Positions 1-6,642 of a DNA stretch of 64,000 nucleotides are shown piece by piece (within the stretch, counting starts at the first letter, position 1; each line of letters begins with the position of its first letter). The translations under genes were made by a program, and so were the position numbers. The DNA lies in the NCBI RefSeq assembly GCF_000378745.1, contig NZ_KB905265.1, forward strand, positions 1-64,000, given 5' to 3'. This DNA is from Prevotella amnii DSM 23384 = JCM 14753. Its GTDB lineage: Bacteria > Bacteroidota > Bacteroidia > Bacteroidales > Bacteroidaceae. Below the pieces are notes generated by a model that had not been told where the DNA came from, searched no databases, and saw only the letters and a list, made by a program, of their open reading frames with translations.

Positions 1-179
1 AGGCATTCGCTATCAATGCCCATTGCCTCGCTTACTATGGAAAGCGATACTATTTCAAGGTCGCTAAATCTCGGAACGACGCCTGGGCGTGGAATATTAC
101 CTTGCTCATTTACTAAATCTTTTGAGAATAGCTTGCATATATCAAGGATTTTTACGAAATTTGTATATAAGTTGTGCAT
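1..179 (-). CDS. IS982-family transposase, amino-terminal fragment cut by window edge
   Basis: Fifty-nine residues are visible, starting MHNLYTNFVKILDICK and continuing with a PRPGVVPRFSDLEIVSLS segment. I recognise this as the start of transposases of the IS982 group found in Bacteroidales. The catalytic DDE residues would lie beyond the window. A second in-frame ATG at 254 would add 25 residues; the inner start is preferred because family members usually begin close to the NLYTKFVKI motif. Function inferred: cut-and-paste transposition of the element ending at 290. Whether the full gene is intact cannot be judged. Confidence 0.55.
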   Translation of the reverse strand, partial: MHNLYTNFVKILDICKLFSKDLVNEQGNIPRPGVVPRFSDLEIVSLSIVSEAMGIDSEC

Positions 180-290
180 ACTGATTTTATAACTTAATGT
201 ATTGAGCAATACTAAGTTACAAATAAATTCTTGTATGTACAACTTTTCTTTCATATAAATTTATCTATTATTTTAATTCCGCCAACGGGT
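1..290 (-). mobile_element. Truncated IS982-like insertion sequence (runs off the left edge)
   Basis: The leftward reading frame encodes the amino-terminal part of an IS982-type transposase. A terminal-repeat-like sequence, ACCCGTTGGCGG on the minus strand, lies at 279-290, just upstream of the gene. IS982-family elements commonly start with ACCC, so 290 is a plausible element end. The other end lies outside the window, so length, second repeat and target duplication cannot be seen. Confidence 0.55.
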
Positions 291-333
291 AAACTTAGTT
301 GCATTTTTTTTATAGAATCTTCCTAAACACTTT

Positions 334-744
334 CTAAAGTTTAATTAACCTTGAACCATCGTCCTCTTCTTCTATAACAACTTTTATAACATTATCTGGT
401 AAAAGATCTTCTATAAGCTCCGGCCACTCTAAGAAACAAAGATTACCACTATCAAAATAATCAGAATATCCCATATCATAAACCTCTTCAAGCTTCTTTA
501 TTCTATAAAAATCGAAATGATATATAGGTAATCCCTTCCCATCAGTATATTCATTAACTATCGCAAAAGTGGGCGATGTTATAACATCTTTTACCCCAAG
601 TTCTTCACAAACAGCTTTAATAAAGGTAGTCTTTCCTGCCCCCATTCTACCATAAAAAGCAAAAACATTATTGCTGCCAATAGTATTAATAAATTTCTTT
701 GCAGCTTCATTAATCTCTTCTAAACTATTAACTTTTATTTCCAT
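334..744 (-). CDS. tsaE: tRNA threonylcarbamoyladenosine biosynthesis ATPase TsaE
   Basis: TsaE (YjeE family) is the small cytoplasmic ATPase that works with TsaB, TsaC and TsaD to place the t6A modification at position 37 of ANN-decoding tRNAs. The 136-aa protein has the normal family length. Visible motifs are the P-loop GRMGAGKT (residues 32-39), SPTF (57-60), DFYR (78-81) and EWPE (106-109), all typical of the family and used in nucleotide binding and the TsaD contact. It is the last gene of a leftward run with the membrane protein at 865-1263 and aroA. Nothing looks odd. Confidence 0.95.
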   Translation of the reverse strand: MEIKVNSLEEINEAAKKFINTIGSNNVFAFYGRMGAGKTTFIKAVCEELGVKDVITSPTFAIVNEYTDGKGLPIYHFDFYRIKKLEEVYDMGYSDYFDSGNLCFLEWPELIEDLLPDNVIKVVIEEEDDGSRLIKL

Positions 745-864
745 TTTCTTATCTATAATTTATTACATTTTCTTACTATGAATAGTGATATTCCATACAG
801 ATTAATTAACCCATAACCTCACTGCTTTTACATTATACTAATTATATATATATTATTACTTTAA

Positions 865-1263
865 TCATTCATCAATAAGTGCTATAAGCTCATCTTTTAT
901 TTGATCTGGCACATTAATACCCCGTATCATTAAGCTCCTACTCCACCCCTTAACCTCATAAGGCTTCATTGTATATAAGACATAAGCAAACTCATCTGCC
1001 TCATCAGAGGTATAACTGTCAGAAGACCTCCCTATAAACCTGTCCAGCTCTTCATCGTCATAATATTCAGCCTCATTTATAGCAGCCTTCATGACGCATA
1101 CTTGTTCACAACTACCATCTGTAACCATACATGTAGAGCAGTCATTTGGAATATTACGTATAACTTTATGCTCACTACCATACTTATTAGCAATACGTGT
1201 AAATATACCAGCTATTAAGCCCAATACTATTAAAGACACTATACCTATTATTACTATATTCAT
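865..1263 (-). CDS. Small membrane-anchored protein with cysteine motif, function unknown
   Basis: The 132-aa protein starts with one hydrophobic helix (residues 2-20) followed by a soluble domain. That domain carries four cysteines in a CSTCM...CEQVC arrangement (about residues 42-56), suggesting a metal or disulfide site, and then an acidic stretch rich in Asp and Glu. The start lies one base from the aroA stop at 1265, so the two genes are almost certainly co-transcribed. I do not recognise a named family. Proteins of this type next to aroA occur in Bacteroidales, but no role is known to me. Confidence 0.8.
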   Translation of the reverse strand: MNIVIIGIVSLIVLGLIAGIFTRIANKYGSEHKVIRNIPNDCSTCMVTDGSCEQVCVMKAAINEAEYYDDEELDRFIGRSSDSYTSDEADEFAYVLYTMKPYEVKGWSRSLMIRGINVPDQIKDELIALIDE

Positions 1264-1264
1264 C

Positions 1265-2521
1265 TTAACATCTTTCTTCTACTTTAAAACCCGCTTCTTT
1301 AAGATCTTTCCAAAACAACGGATATGACTTCGTAACAACATTAGGATCGCTTATGATTATTCTTCCTAACCTCAAGGCTAATGGTGCAAAAGCCATAGCA
1401 ATACGATGATCTCCATAAGTGTTTATTATAGGCTCAGATTCTATATCACAGCGTTTACCGTCCCATCGCAATTCATCATCGTTATTATTATATAAAACAT
1501 ATCCTAATTTTCGCATTTCACACTTCATAGCCTCTATACGATCAGTCTCTTTTATCTTTAAGCTCGCTAAACCTGTAAAATGAAAGGACATATTCAGCAA
1601 TGGGCACAAGGCTATAAAAGTAGGAGCAATATCTGGCTGATTTATAAAATTATAGTCTAAATGCTTTAACATACAGGTATGTTTAGACAATTTTACTACA
1701 GGAAGTGAATCATTTTTCTTTCTTTCAAAAAAAGTCTTAACTCCTAATAACGAAAAAATATAACGTAATGCAGAATCGCCCTGCCGCGAACAATCCATCA
1801 GACCTGGCAATAATAGCTCTACATTGTTACTTTTATGCAAAGCAATCATCTCATACCAATAGCTTGATGCGCTCCAATCATTTTCCACATAATAATGTCG
1901 TGCCTTATACTTCTGAACTGGGACTGTTATAGTATCGACATCTGTCCACTCTGCCTTAACACCATATTCATGCATAACATGTAATGTTAAGTCTATATAA
2001 GGTCTGGATATGATATTATTTTTTAAATGCAACTCCAACCCTTCTTCAAAAACTGGAGCCACCATTAACAAAGCAGATATATATTGTGAACTTATATTCC
2101 CTGCCATTTCAATGTGTCCTCCTTTTAATTTTTTACCTATTATACGAAGTGGAGGAAATCCTTCTTCTTCTTCATAAGTAATATTAGCTCCAATACTTCT
2201 CAAAGCATCTACAAGAACTCCTATTGGTCTATGTTTCATTCTCTCATTTCCAGTTATAACATGTTCCCCTTCAGTAACACTTAATAAAGCCGTCATAAAG
2301 CGCATAGCTGTACCTGCAGCATCTACATTTATCTGATATGGCATATTTTTTAAAGCATCAATTATAACCTTTGTGTCATCACAATCAGAAAGATTGTCTG
2401 GAATTATTATGCTTTTTGATAATGCATTGATAATAAGAGAACGATTACTTACACTCTTAGATGCTGGCAAATAAATGCAAGCATTTATAGGATTTGCTGG
2501 AGAAGTGATAGTATATAGCAT
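1265..2521 (-). CDS. aroA: 3-phosphoshikimate 1-carboxyvinyltransferase (EPSP synthase)
   Basis: EPSP synthase joins phosphoenolpyruvate to shikimate-3-phosphate, the sixth step of the shikimate pathway to aromatic amino acids. The 418-aa length fits the family. Recognisable signatures are the amino-terminal PASKSVSNRSL segment (about residue 19 on), GTAMRFMTA (about 70), the active-site stretch PDIAPTFIA, KETDRIEAM, and the carboxy-terminal YGDHRIAMAFAPL. It is the first gene of the leftward run aroA, membrane protein, tsaE. A -7 element TACTTTTG lies at 2605-2612 upstream. Its neighbour to the right is the tRNA used for prophage integration. Confidence 0.95.
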   Translation of the reverse strand: MLYTITSPANPINACIYLPASKSVSNRSLIINALSKSIIIPDNLSDCDDTKVIIDALKNMPYQINVDAAGTAMRFMTALLSVTEGEHVITGNERMKHRPIGVLVDALRSIGANITYEEEEGFPPLRIIGKKLKGGHIEMAGNISSQYISALLMVAPVFEEGLELHLKNNIISRPYIDLTLHVMHEYGVKAEWTDVDTITVPVQKYKARHYYVENDWSASSYWYEMIALHKSNNVELLLPGLMDCSRQGDSALRYIFSLLGVKTFFERKKNDSLPVVKLSKHTCMLKHLDYNFINQPDIAPTFIALCPLLNMSFHFTGLASLKIKETDRIEAMKCEMRKLGYVLYNNNDDELRWDGKRCDIESEPIINTYGDHRIAMAFAPLALRLGRIIISDPNVVTKSYPLFWKDLKEAGFKVEERC

Positions 2522-2604
2522 TATTATATCTTACTTTTTAAAAGTTTTTTACTTATCCTATAATATTATAAAATCATATTAAACGTCCTCTTTATAGAGG
2601 TATA

Positions 2605-2612
2605 CAAAAGTA
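2605..2612 (-). promoter_or_regulatory. Likely -7 element of the aroA promoter
   Basis: On the minus strand the sequence is TACTTTTG, matching the Bacteroidetes -7 consensus TAnnTTTG. No good TTTG is seen about 20 bp further upstream. A small hairpin CCTC-TTTATA-GAGG (2587-2600) follows in the leader. Assigned mainly by position ahead of aroA. Confidence 0.4.
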
Positions 2613-2652
2613 ATATTTATATTTGAGCCTAAGTAAAAACGAAACAAAAAAA

Positions 2653-2684
2653 TTTGCTAATCTCACCTTTTATCTTTAATTTTG
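2653..2684 (+). promoter_or_regulatory. Promoter of tRNA-Pro (Bacteroidetes type)
   Basis: TTTG at 2653-2656 and TAATTTTG at 2677-2684 are separated by exactly 20 bp, a full match to the Bacteroidetes sigma-ABfr consensus TTTG-N20-TAnnTTTG. Transcription would start a few bases later, close to the tRNA 5' end at 2702. Confidence 0.75.
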
Positions 2685-2701
2685 TAACGTAAAATAATCA
2701 A

Positions 2702-2776
2702 CGGGATGTAGTTCAGTAGGTTTAGAATGCTGGTCTGGGGGACCAGTGGTCGCAAGTTCGAGTCTTGTCATCCCGA
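2702..2776 (+). tRNA. tRNA-Pro(GGG)
   Basis: The acceptor stem pairs CGGGATG (2702-2708) with CATCCCG (2769-2775), followed by discriminator A. The anticodon stem CTGGT/ACCAG encloses the loop CTGGGGG, giving anticodon GGG. The T-arm contains GTTCGAGTC. The last 16 bases lie inside the 18-bp repeat that is found again at 49099-49116, so the 3' end of the gene is supplied by the prophage. The gene stays functional, but its native terminator is now 46 kb away. Confidence 0.93.
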
Positions 2777-2778
2777 CA
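2761..2778. repeat. attL core, within the tRNA-Pro 3' end
   Basis: AGTCTTGTCATCCCGACA, identical to 49099-49116. It spans part of the T-arm, the 3' acceptor strand and the discriminator of tRNA-Pro, the usual target of tyrosine integrases. Confidence 0.9.
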
Positions 2779-2834
2779 AAAACAAAGCTAAGCAATTGAT
2801 TATTTGACACTTCCGCATGGTCGGGGCTGTTGAG

Positions 2835-2851
2835 GTCGGCGAAAAGTCGGT
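2835..2851. repeat. Candidate integrase arm-type site, left
   Basis: The sequence GTCGGCGAAAAGTCGGT matches the copy at 49011-49027 in 15 of 17 positions (consensus GTCGGYGRAAAGTCGGY) in the same orientation. Each copy lies within about 90 bp of an attachment core. This placement is as expected for arm sites of integrase or an excisionase, but it is inferred. Confidence 0.45.
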
Positions 2852-2884
2852 GAAGCTTGATTTTAGTTTAATACTAATTGTTCA

Positions 2885-4102
2885 ATGGGGCATTTCAAAC
2901 AAAGTTTAGAAATGCCTAAAAAAAGTTTTTCTTATCAGAGCGGAGCAACAGCTACCAATGAGATAATTGGATGGAAAACTCCGAAGTTTCATCAGGCTTC
3001 GGAGTGTTATGTTTCTCTTTCTGCCTTTGACCCTGCAAGGGGTAAGTTTCATATTAAGAAGTTTATGCTTGGTCATATTAAAGGTAAGCGTAACCAACGG
3101 GTATATGGAGAGGCACTTATCAAGAGGCTCACGGAGAAGCTGATGCAGGGATGGAATCCTTGGGTGGAGATAGAACAACCTTTAGCATATTCTTCTTTCG
3201 ATGATGTATGTAGGAAATATGAGGAATATTTATGGAAACTATTGAAAGAGCATAATATGAGAGAAGAGTCAGTGGTATCTTATATGAGTAGACTGAGGGT
3301 ATTGAAGGAGTGGAAGGAAAAAGAGAAAGTAAACCTATTTTATTCTTATCAGTTTGACCATCGAATGGTGGGTCAGTTTTTGGATTATGTTTTTATAGAT
3401 AGGAATAATACACTTCGTACGAGGAATAATTATTTATCTTGGTTAAAGACGTTTTGTAAGTATTTGGTGGAGCGTGGTTATGTTCCGAATGACCCTACTA
3501 AGAGTTATTCCGTGGTAAAGCGTAGGGGACAGGTAAAGAATCGTGATGTAATTCCTGATGAAGTGTTAACCATAATGCACTCTTGGTTATGGGAGCATAA
3601 TAGGCATTATTTGTTGGCTTGTTATATGTTACATTATCTTTTTATTCGTCCTCGTGAGATGAGTTATATAAAGGTGGAGGACTTTAGTGTTAAACGGAAG
3701 ACTTTGTTTTTACATGGTAACATTACAAAAAATCATCACGATGCAGTGCTTACAGTTCCTGATCATGTGTTACGACTGATGAATGATTTGAGAGTGTTTA
3801 ATAATCCAGGAAGTTATTATTTATTTGGTGATGATTTTATGCCTGGTGCGGAGCGTAGAAACGAGAAGTGTTTTAGAGATTATTGGACTCGAGTGCTGCG
3901 TAAGGAGTTAAATCTTAGCGACCGTTATAAGTTCTATTCACTCAAAGATACTGGTATAACGAATATGCTTCGTGCGAACACGGATATTTTGACTGTGCGT
4001 GATCAGGCGCGTCATTCTTCGATATTAATAACTGACATTTATACGCCAAAGGATATTAAGGAGGCTAATAAGCTGTTGTTAAATTATAAAGGAGTGCTGT
4101 AA
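2885..4102 (+). CDS. int: Tyrosine-type phage integrase
   Basis: The 405-aa protein catalyses insertion and excision of the prophage at the tRNA-Pro core. It has an amino-terminal arm-binding-like region (1-100), a SAM-like core-binding domain (about 105-215) and a catalytic domain (about 225-400). Candidate active-site residues are Arg255 in FIRPREM, Lys281 or Lys282, His377 in QARHSS and the nucleophile Tyr386 in TDIYTP. The second-arginine box reads YSLKDT (351-356) with Lys354, a variant common among Bacteroidales integrases. The start codon overlaps the 12-bp sequence TTCAATGGGGCA, which recurs inverted at 49052-49063. It reads toward the tail genes, opposite to most of the prophage. Confidence 0.93.
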   Translation: MGHFKQSLEMPKKSFSYQSGATATNEIIGWKTPKFHQASECYVSLSAFDPARGKFHIKKFMLGHIKGKRNQRVYGEALIKRLTEKLMQGWNPWVEIEQPLAYSSFDDVCRKYEEYLWKLLKEHNMREESVVSYMSRLRVLKEWKEKEKVNLFYSYQFDHRMVGQFLDYVFIDRNNTLRTRNNYLSWLKTFCKYLVERGYVPNDPTKSYSVVKRRGQVKNRDVIPDEVLTIMHSWLWEHNRHYLLACYMLHYLFIRPREMSYIKVEDFSVKRKTLFLHGNITKNHHDAVLTVPDHVLRLMNDLRVFNNPGSYYLFGDDFMPGAERRNEKCFRDYWTRVLRKELNLSDRYKFYSLKDTGITNMLRANTDILTVRDQARHSSILITDIYTPKDIKEANKLLLNYKGVL

Positions 4103-4207
4103 CCTTTTAATATAAAAAATAAAATGGCATATATTACCATCCTACTGTCCATCTTTCCTACAAATTATTAAACAGAGGAATACAGTGAGAGGGATATGGG
4201 GGGCATT

Positions 4208-5548
4208 TTAGTTTTGCCACCCCCAGTACCAATAATGATTTTCAGCATCATAGACAAACTGATGAATATAAGCTCCCTCTAATTTCCTATCCGTATCTCC
4301 TCTACTATAACTTAATCTATCCCCGTCAGCAGTATGAATTGTTACTGTACGAGATCTGCTTGGTACAATATAGAAAGATTGCCCATCTTCACAATCAGAA
4401 GGTAGATACCAATCAGCGGAATCTGCTCTATTTACTAAGAATGTGTCCATCTTGTCGATATAATATGTTTCTTTATTAACACGCTTTACATTTAAGCGGA
4501 AGCCCTTTATATTTCCTCTCTTTATGTATAGCGCATTACAAATCTCGGTTTTACGGAAGCCATCAATTTCAACGGAAATATAAATACCTATTTTCCTATA
4601 AAGGAGGGTACTTCTTGTTATTGGAAAAGAATCTTCTAGCCTACACAGAGTTATCTCATAGTCTTCATCACTAACATTATTACCTATACTTACAATCCTG
4701 TTACTATCCCTATCTTTCTTCCCGAAAGTCATTTTGGCACTTGTTGTAATTGTTGCGTCATTAATTAACGAACCACCTTGTATATCAAACCCTCCAATTT
4801 TCCCCGTTTTAGCCTTAACACCACCCTCTATATTAACATTTTTAAAAGTTGCGTCTTTCGCATCAATGACTTGTGCCTTAACACCCTCTGCAACAATCTT
4901 CTTGGCATCAATTAAATTGGCATTAAGCTTACCATTCTCAAAAAGAGATGCTTCTTTATCGTTATTGGTAACTTTTACCTTGTTACCCATTAAATTAACG
5001 CTATCAGATGTTATCTCTATCCCAGCTCTCTTTAATCCGTCTGTAACAAACAACTTAATTTTATCCGATAACATCTTAAACATAGAGTAAACCTTACTTA
5101 GCAACGAGCCATCCTCTTTTATAGCTGTATCCGATACTACCGCTTCTATGGCTTTTTCTTGCGCTTCAAACTTAGCTTCGTACACGTGGTTAGCGTTCAC
5201 ATTGAAAGCTACACTGCCTACCCTTGTCTTGCCCTTGTAAATAGCCGTAATATCTACTCTACCGCTATATGCGCCCTTGGTAACGCTTGTAATAGTCAGC
5301 ACACCATTAGCAAATGTAGCTGTACAATTCACAGGCGTAACATTGTACTTCTCGGCTGTTACCTCTGTCTGTCCGTCATACAAGCCCACCTTAGCCGTGT
5401 TCGCTGATAACACCTTTGTAAGAATTGCTCCGCCCTCATCGGTATCAAAGATTAGCTGACTAGGAATGACAGCTAAGGTAAGGGCGGGCGCACCGTCCTT
5501 ACCGTGAATATTCTTTCTAACCGAGAATGTCTTTTGTGCTAATACCAT
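4208..5548 (-). CDS. Tail fibre / receptor-binding-like protein
   Basis: The 446-aa protein is the last gene of the leftward tail operon. The amino-terminal segment VLAQKTFSVRKNIHGK (3-18) is shared with the next protein upstream and probably anchors it to the tail. It is followed by an Ig-like region (about 25-115), then a KVYSMFKMLSDKIKLFVTDG helix and repeated short strands (residues about 180-260, with Asn, Lys, Val and Ile-rich repeats) that look like a fibrous shaft. The carboxy-terminal 170 residues form a compact, tryptophan- and tyrosine-rich end suited to host recognition. Distal tail location and adhesin function are inferred from position and architecture; no receptor can be named. 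Confidence 0.6.
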   Translation of the reverse strand: MVLAQKTFSVRKNIHGKDGAPALTLAVIPSQLIFDTDEGGAILTKVLSANTAKVGLYDGQTEVTAEKYNVTPVNCTATFANGVLTITSVTKGAYSGRVDITAIYKGKTRVGSVAFNVNANHVYEAKFEAQEKAIEAVVSDTAIKEDGSLLSKVYSMFKMLSDKIKLFVTDGLKRAGIEITSDSVNLMGNKVKVTNNDKEASLFENGKLNANLIDAKKIVAEGVKAQVIDAKDATFKNVNIEGGVKAKTGKIGGFDIQGGSLINDATITTSAKMTFGKKDRDSNRIVSIGNNVSDEDYEITLCRLEDSFPITRSTLLYRKIGIYISVEIDGFRKTEICNALYIKRGNIKGFRLNVKRVNKETYYIDKMDTFLVNRADSADWYLPSDCEDGQSFYIVPSRSRTVTIHTADGDRLSYSRGDTDRKLEGAYIHQFVYDAENHYWYWGWQN

Positions 5549-5567
5549 ACGCTAATCCTCCCCTCGG

Positions 5568-6623
5568 TTAGTTTAGTTCCACCGTGAAAGCCTGCGTACC
5601 GCTCAACAAGTCAGCGTATGCAATTGTTAGCTCATAGCGTGCTTCCTCTGCGTTGAGTGTACACTCTTTTTTACCTTGTGTTCCCCACGTGGTATCCATA
5701 GCGTTGTTGGTTGCAAATCGCCACACAAACATCTTATGCGCCTGAAGAAAATCAGCGTTCGTAACATAGGTAGCACCCTGACGGATTTTAAACCAATGTG
5801 CCAATGTGCCGCCTGTGTCCACGCTGTCGCCATTTGGCTGAAATACATCTATCTCGTAAGGGTCGCTACCGTCGTAGAGCGTGCCAATAGCAAACACTTC
5901 CTTTTGTGCTGTGGCACTACCCTCATCGGCATCTTTGATGACACACTTAAAGATACCCACATTCGTAACTGCCGAAGCAGGTACGGTGATTTCGTTAGTC
6001 GTAAAATTGGTGATGCCTTCTGCCGTGCTTGCATCCAGTTCCACCCACGAGCCATCTCTCAACATCATCCACTTGTAGGTAACATCTGTATTATCAATAT
6101 CGCCACCACGCATAAGATCGCAGTGCAGCTTCAATGATGCTGTCGAATTGTCGAACGTGTCGCCTTGTGGCATATACATACTTGCAAGAATGTTCATACC
6201 CGCATTCTCCACCTTGGTAATATCAATAGAGGCGGTAATAGGTGCTGTTATCTTACTTGTTGGATCGGTATAAGTCGCTTCACAAGTGATTTTCAAACCT
6301 GTACAATCGATAAGGTTGGTAGCCAACTTCTTAGCCGAACTACTCTCAATATCCACTAACTTTGTAGCCGATGCCGTGCCGTCCTGCTTTACTACGCTCC
6401 ACTTAAACCCGCTAACATTAGCGATTTGATCACCCGTAAGTCCACTTACCAGCAACATCGGTGTAATGGTAAGGTTCTGCTTTGTGTAGTCGGGCGCAAA
6501 ACTCTTTGTGTCACGCGAATAAATCTGTGTTAAAGCCTTATCCACCTTTAGCGTAAAGGTGAGTGTCTTACCATTGATAATCTTTTTGACCGTAAAGGTC
6601 TTTTGTGCTAATACATTTGCCAT
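5568..6623 (-). CDS. Tail-associated protein with Ig-like domains
   Basis: The 351-aa protein begins with MANVLAQKTFTVKKIINGK, nearly the same anchor as in the neighbour at 4208-5548. The rest is strand-rich: stretches such as LTITPMLLVSGLTGDQIANVSGF and KWMMLRDGSWVELDAS resemble tandem immunoglobulin-like folds (about 30-135, 140-245, 250-351). It lies 19 bp after the 900-aa tail protein in the same orientation. A likely role is a decoration or adhesin subunit of the tail tip. No enzymatic motif is visible. Confidence 0.55.
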   Translation of the reverse strand: MANVLAQKTFTVKKIINGKTLTFTLKVDKALTQIYSRDTKSFAPDYTKQNLTITPMLLVSGLTGDQIANVSGFKWSVVKQDGTASATKLVDIESSSAKKLATNLIDCTGLKITCEATYTDPTSKITAPITASIDITKVENAGMNILASMYMPQGDTFDNSTASLKLHCDLMRGGDIDNTDVTYKWMMLRDGSWVELDASTAEGITNFTTNEITVPASAVTNVGIFKCVIKDADEGSATAQKEVFAIGTLYDGSDPYEIDVFQPNGDSVDTGGTLAHWFKIRQGATYVTNADFLQAHKMFVWRFATNNAMDTTWGTQGKKECTLNAEEARYELTIAYADLLSGTQAFTVELN

Positions 6624-6642
6624 TGTTTCTATTTTTAAAAAA

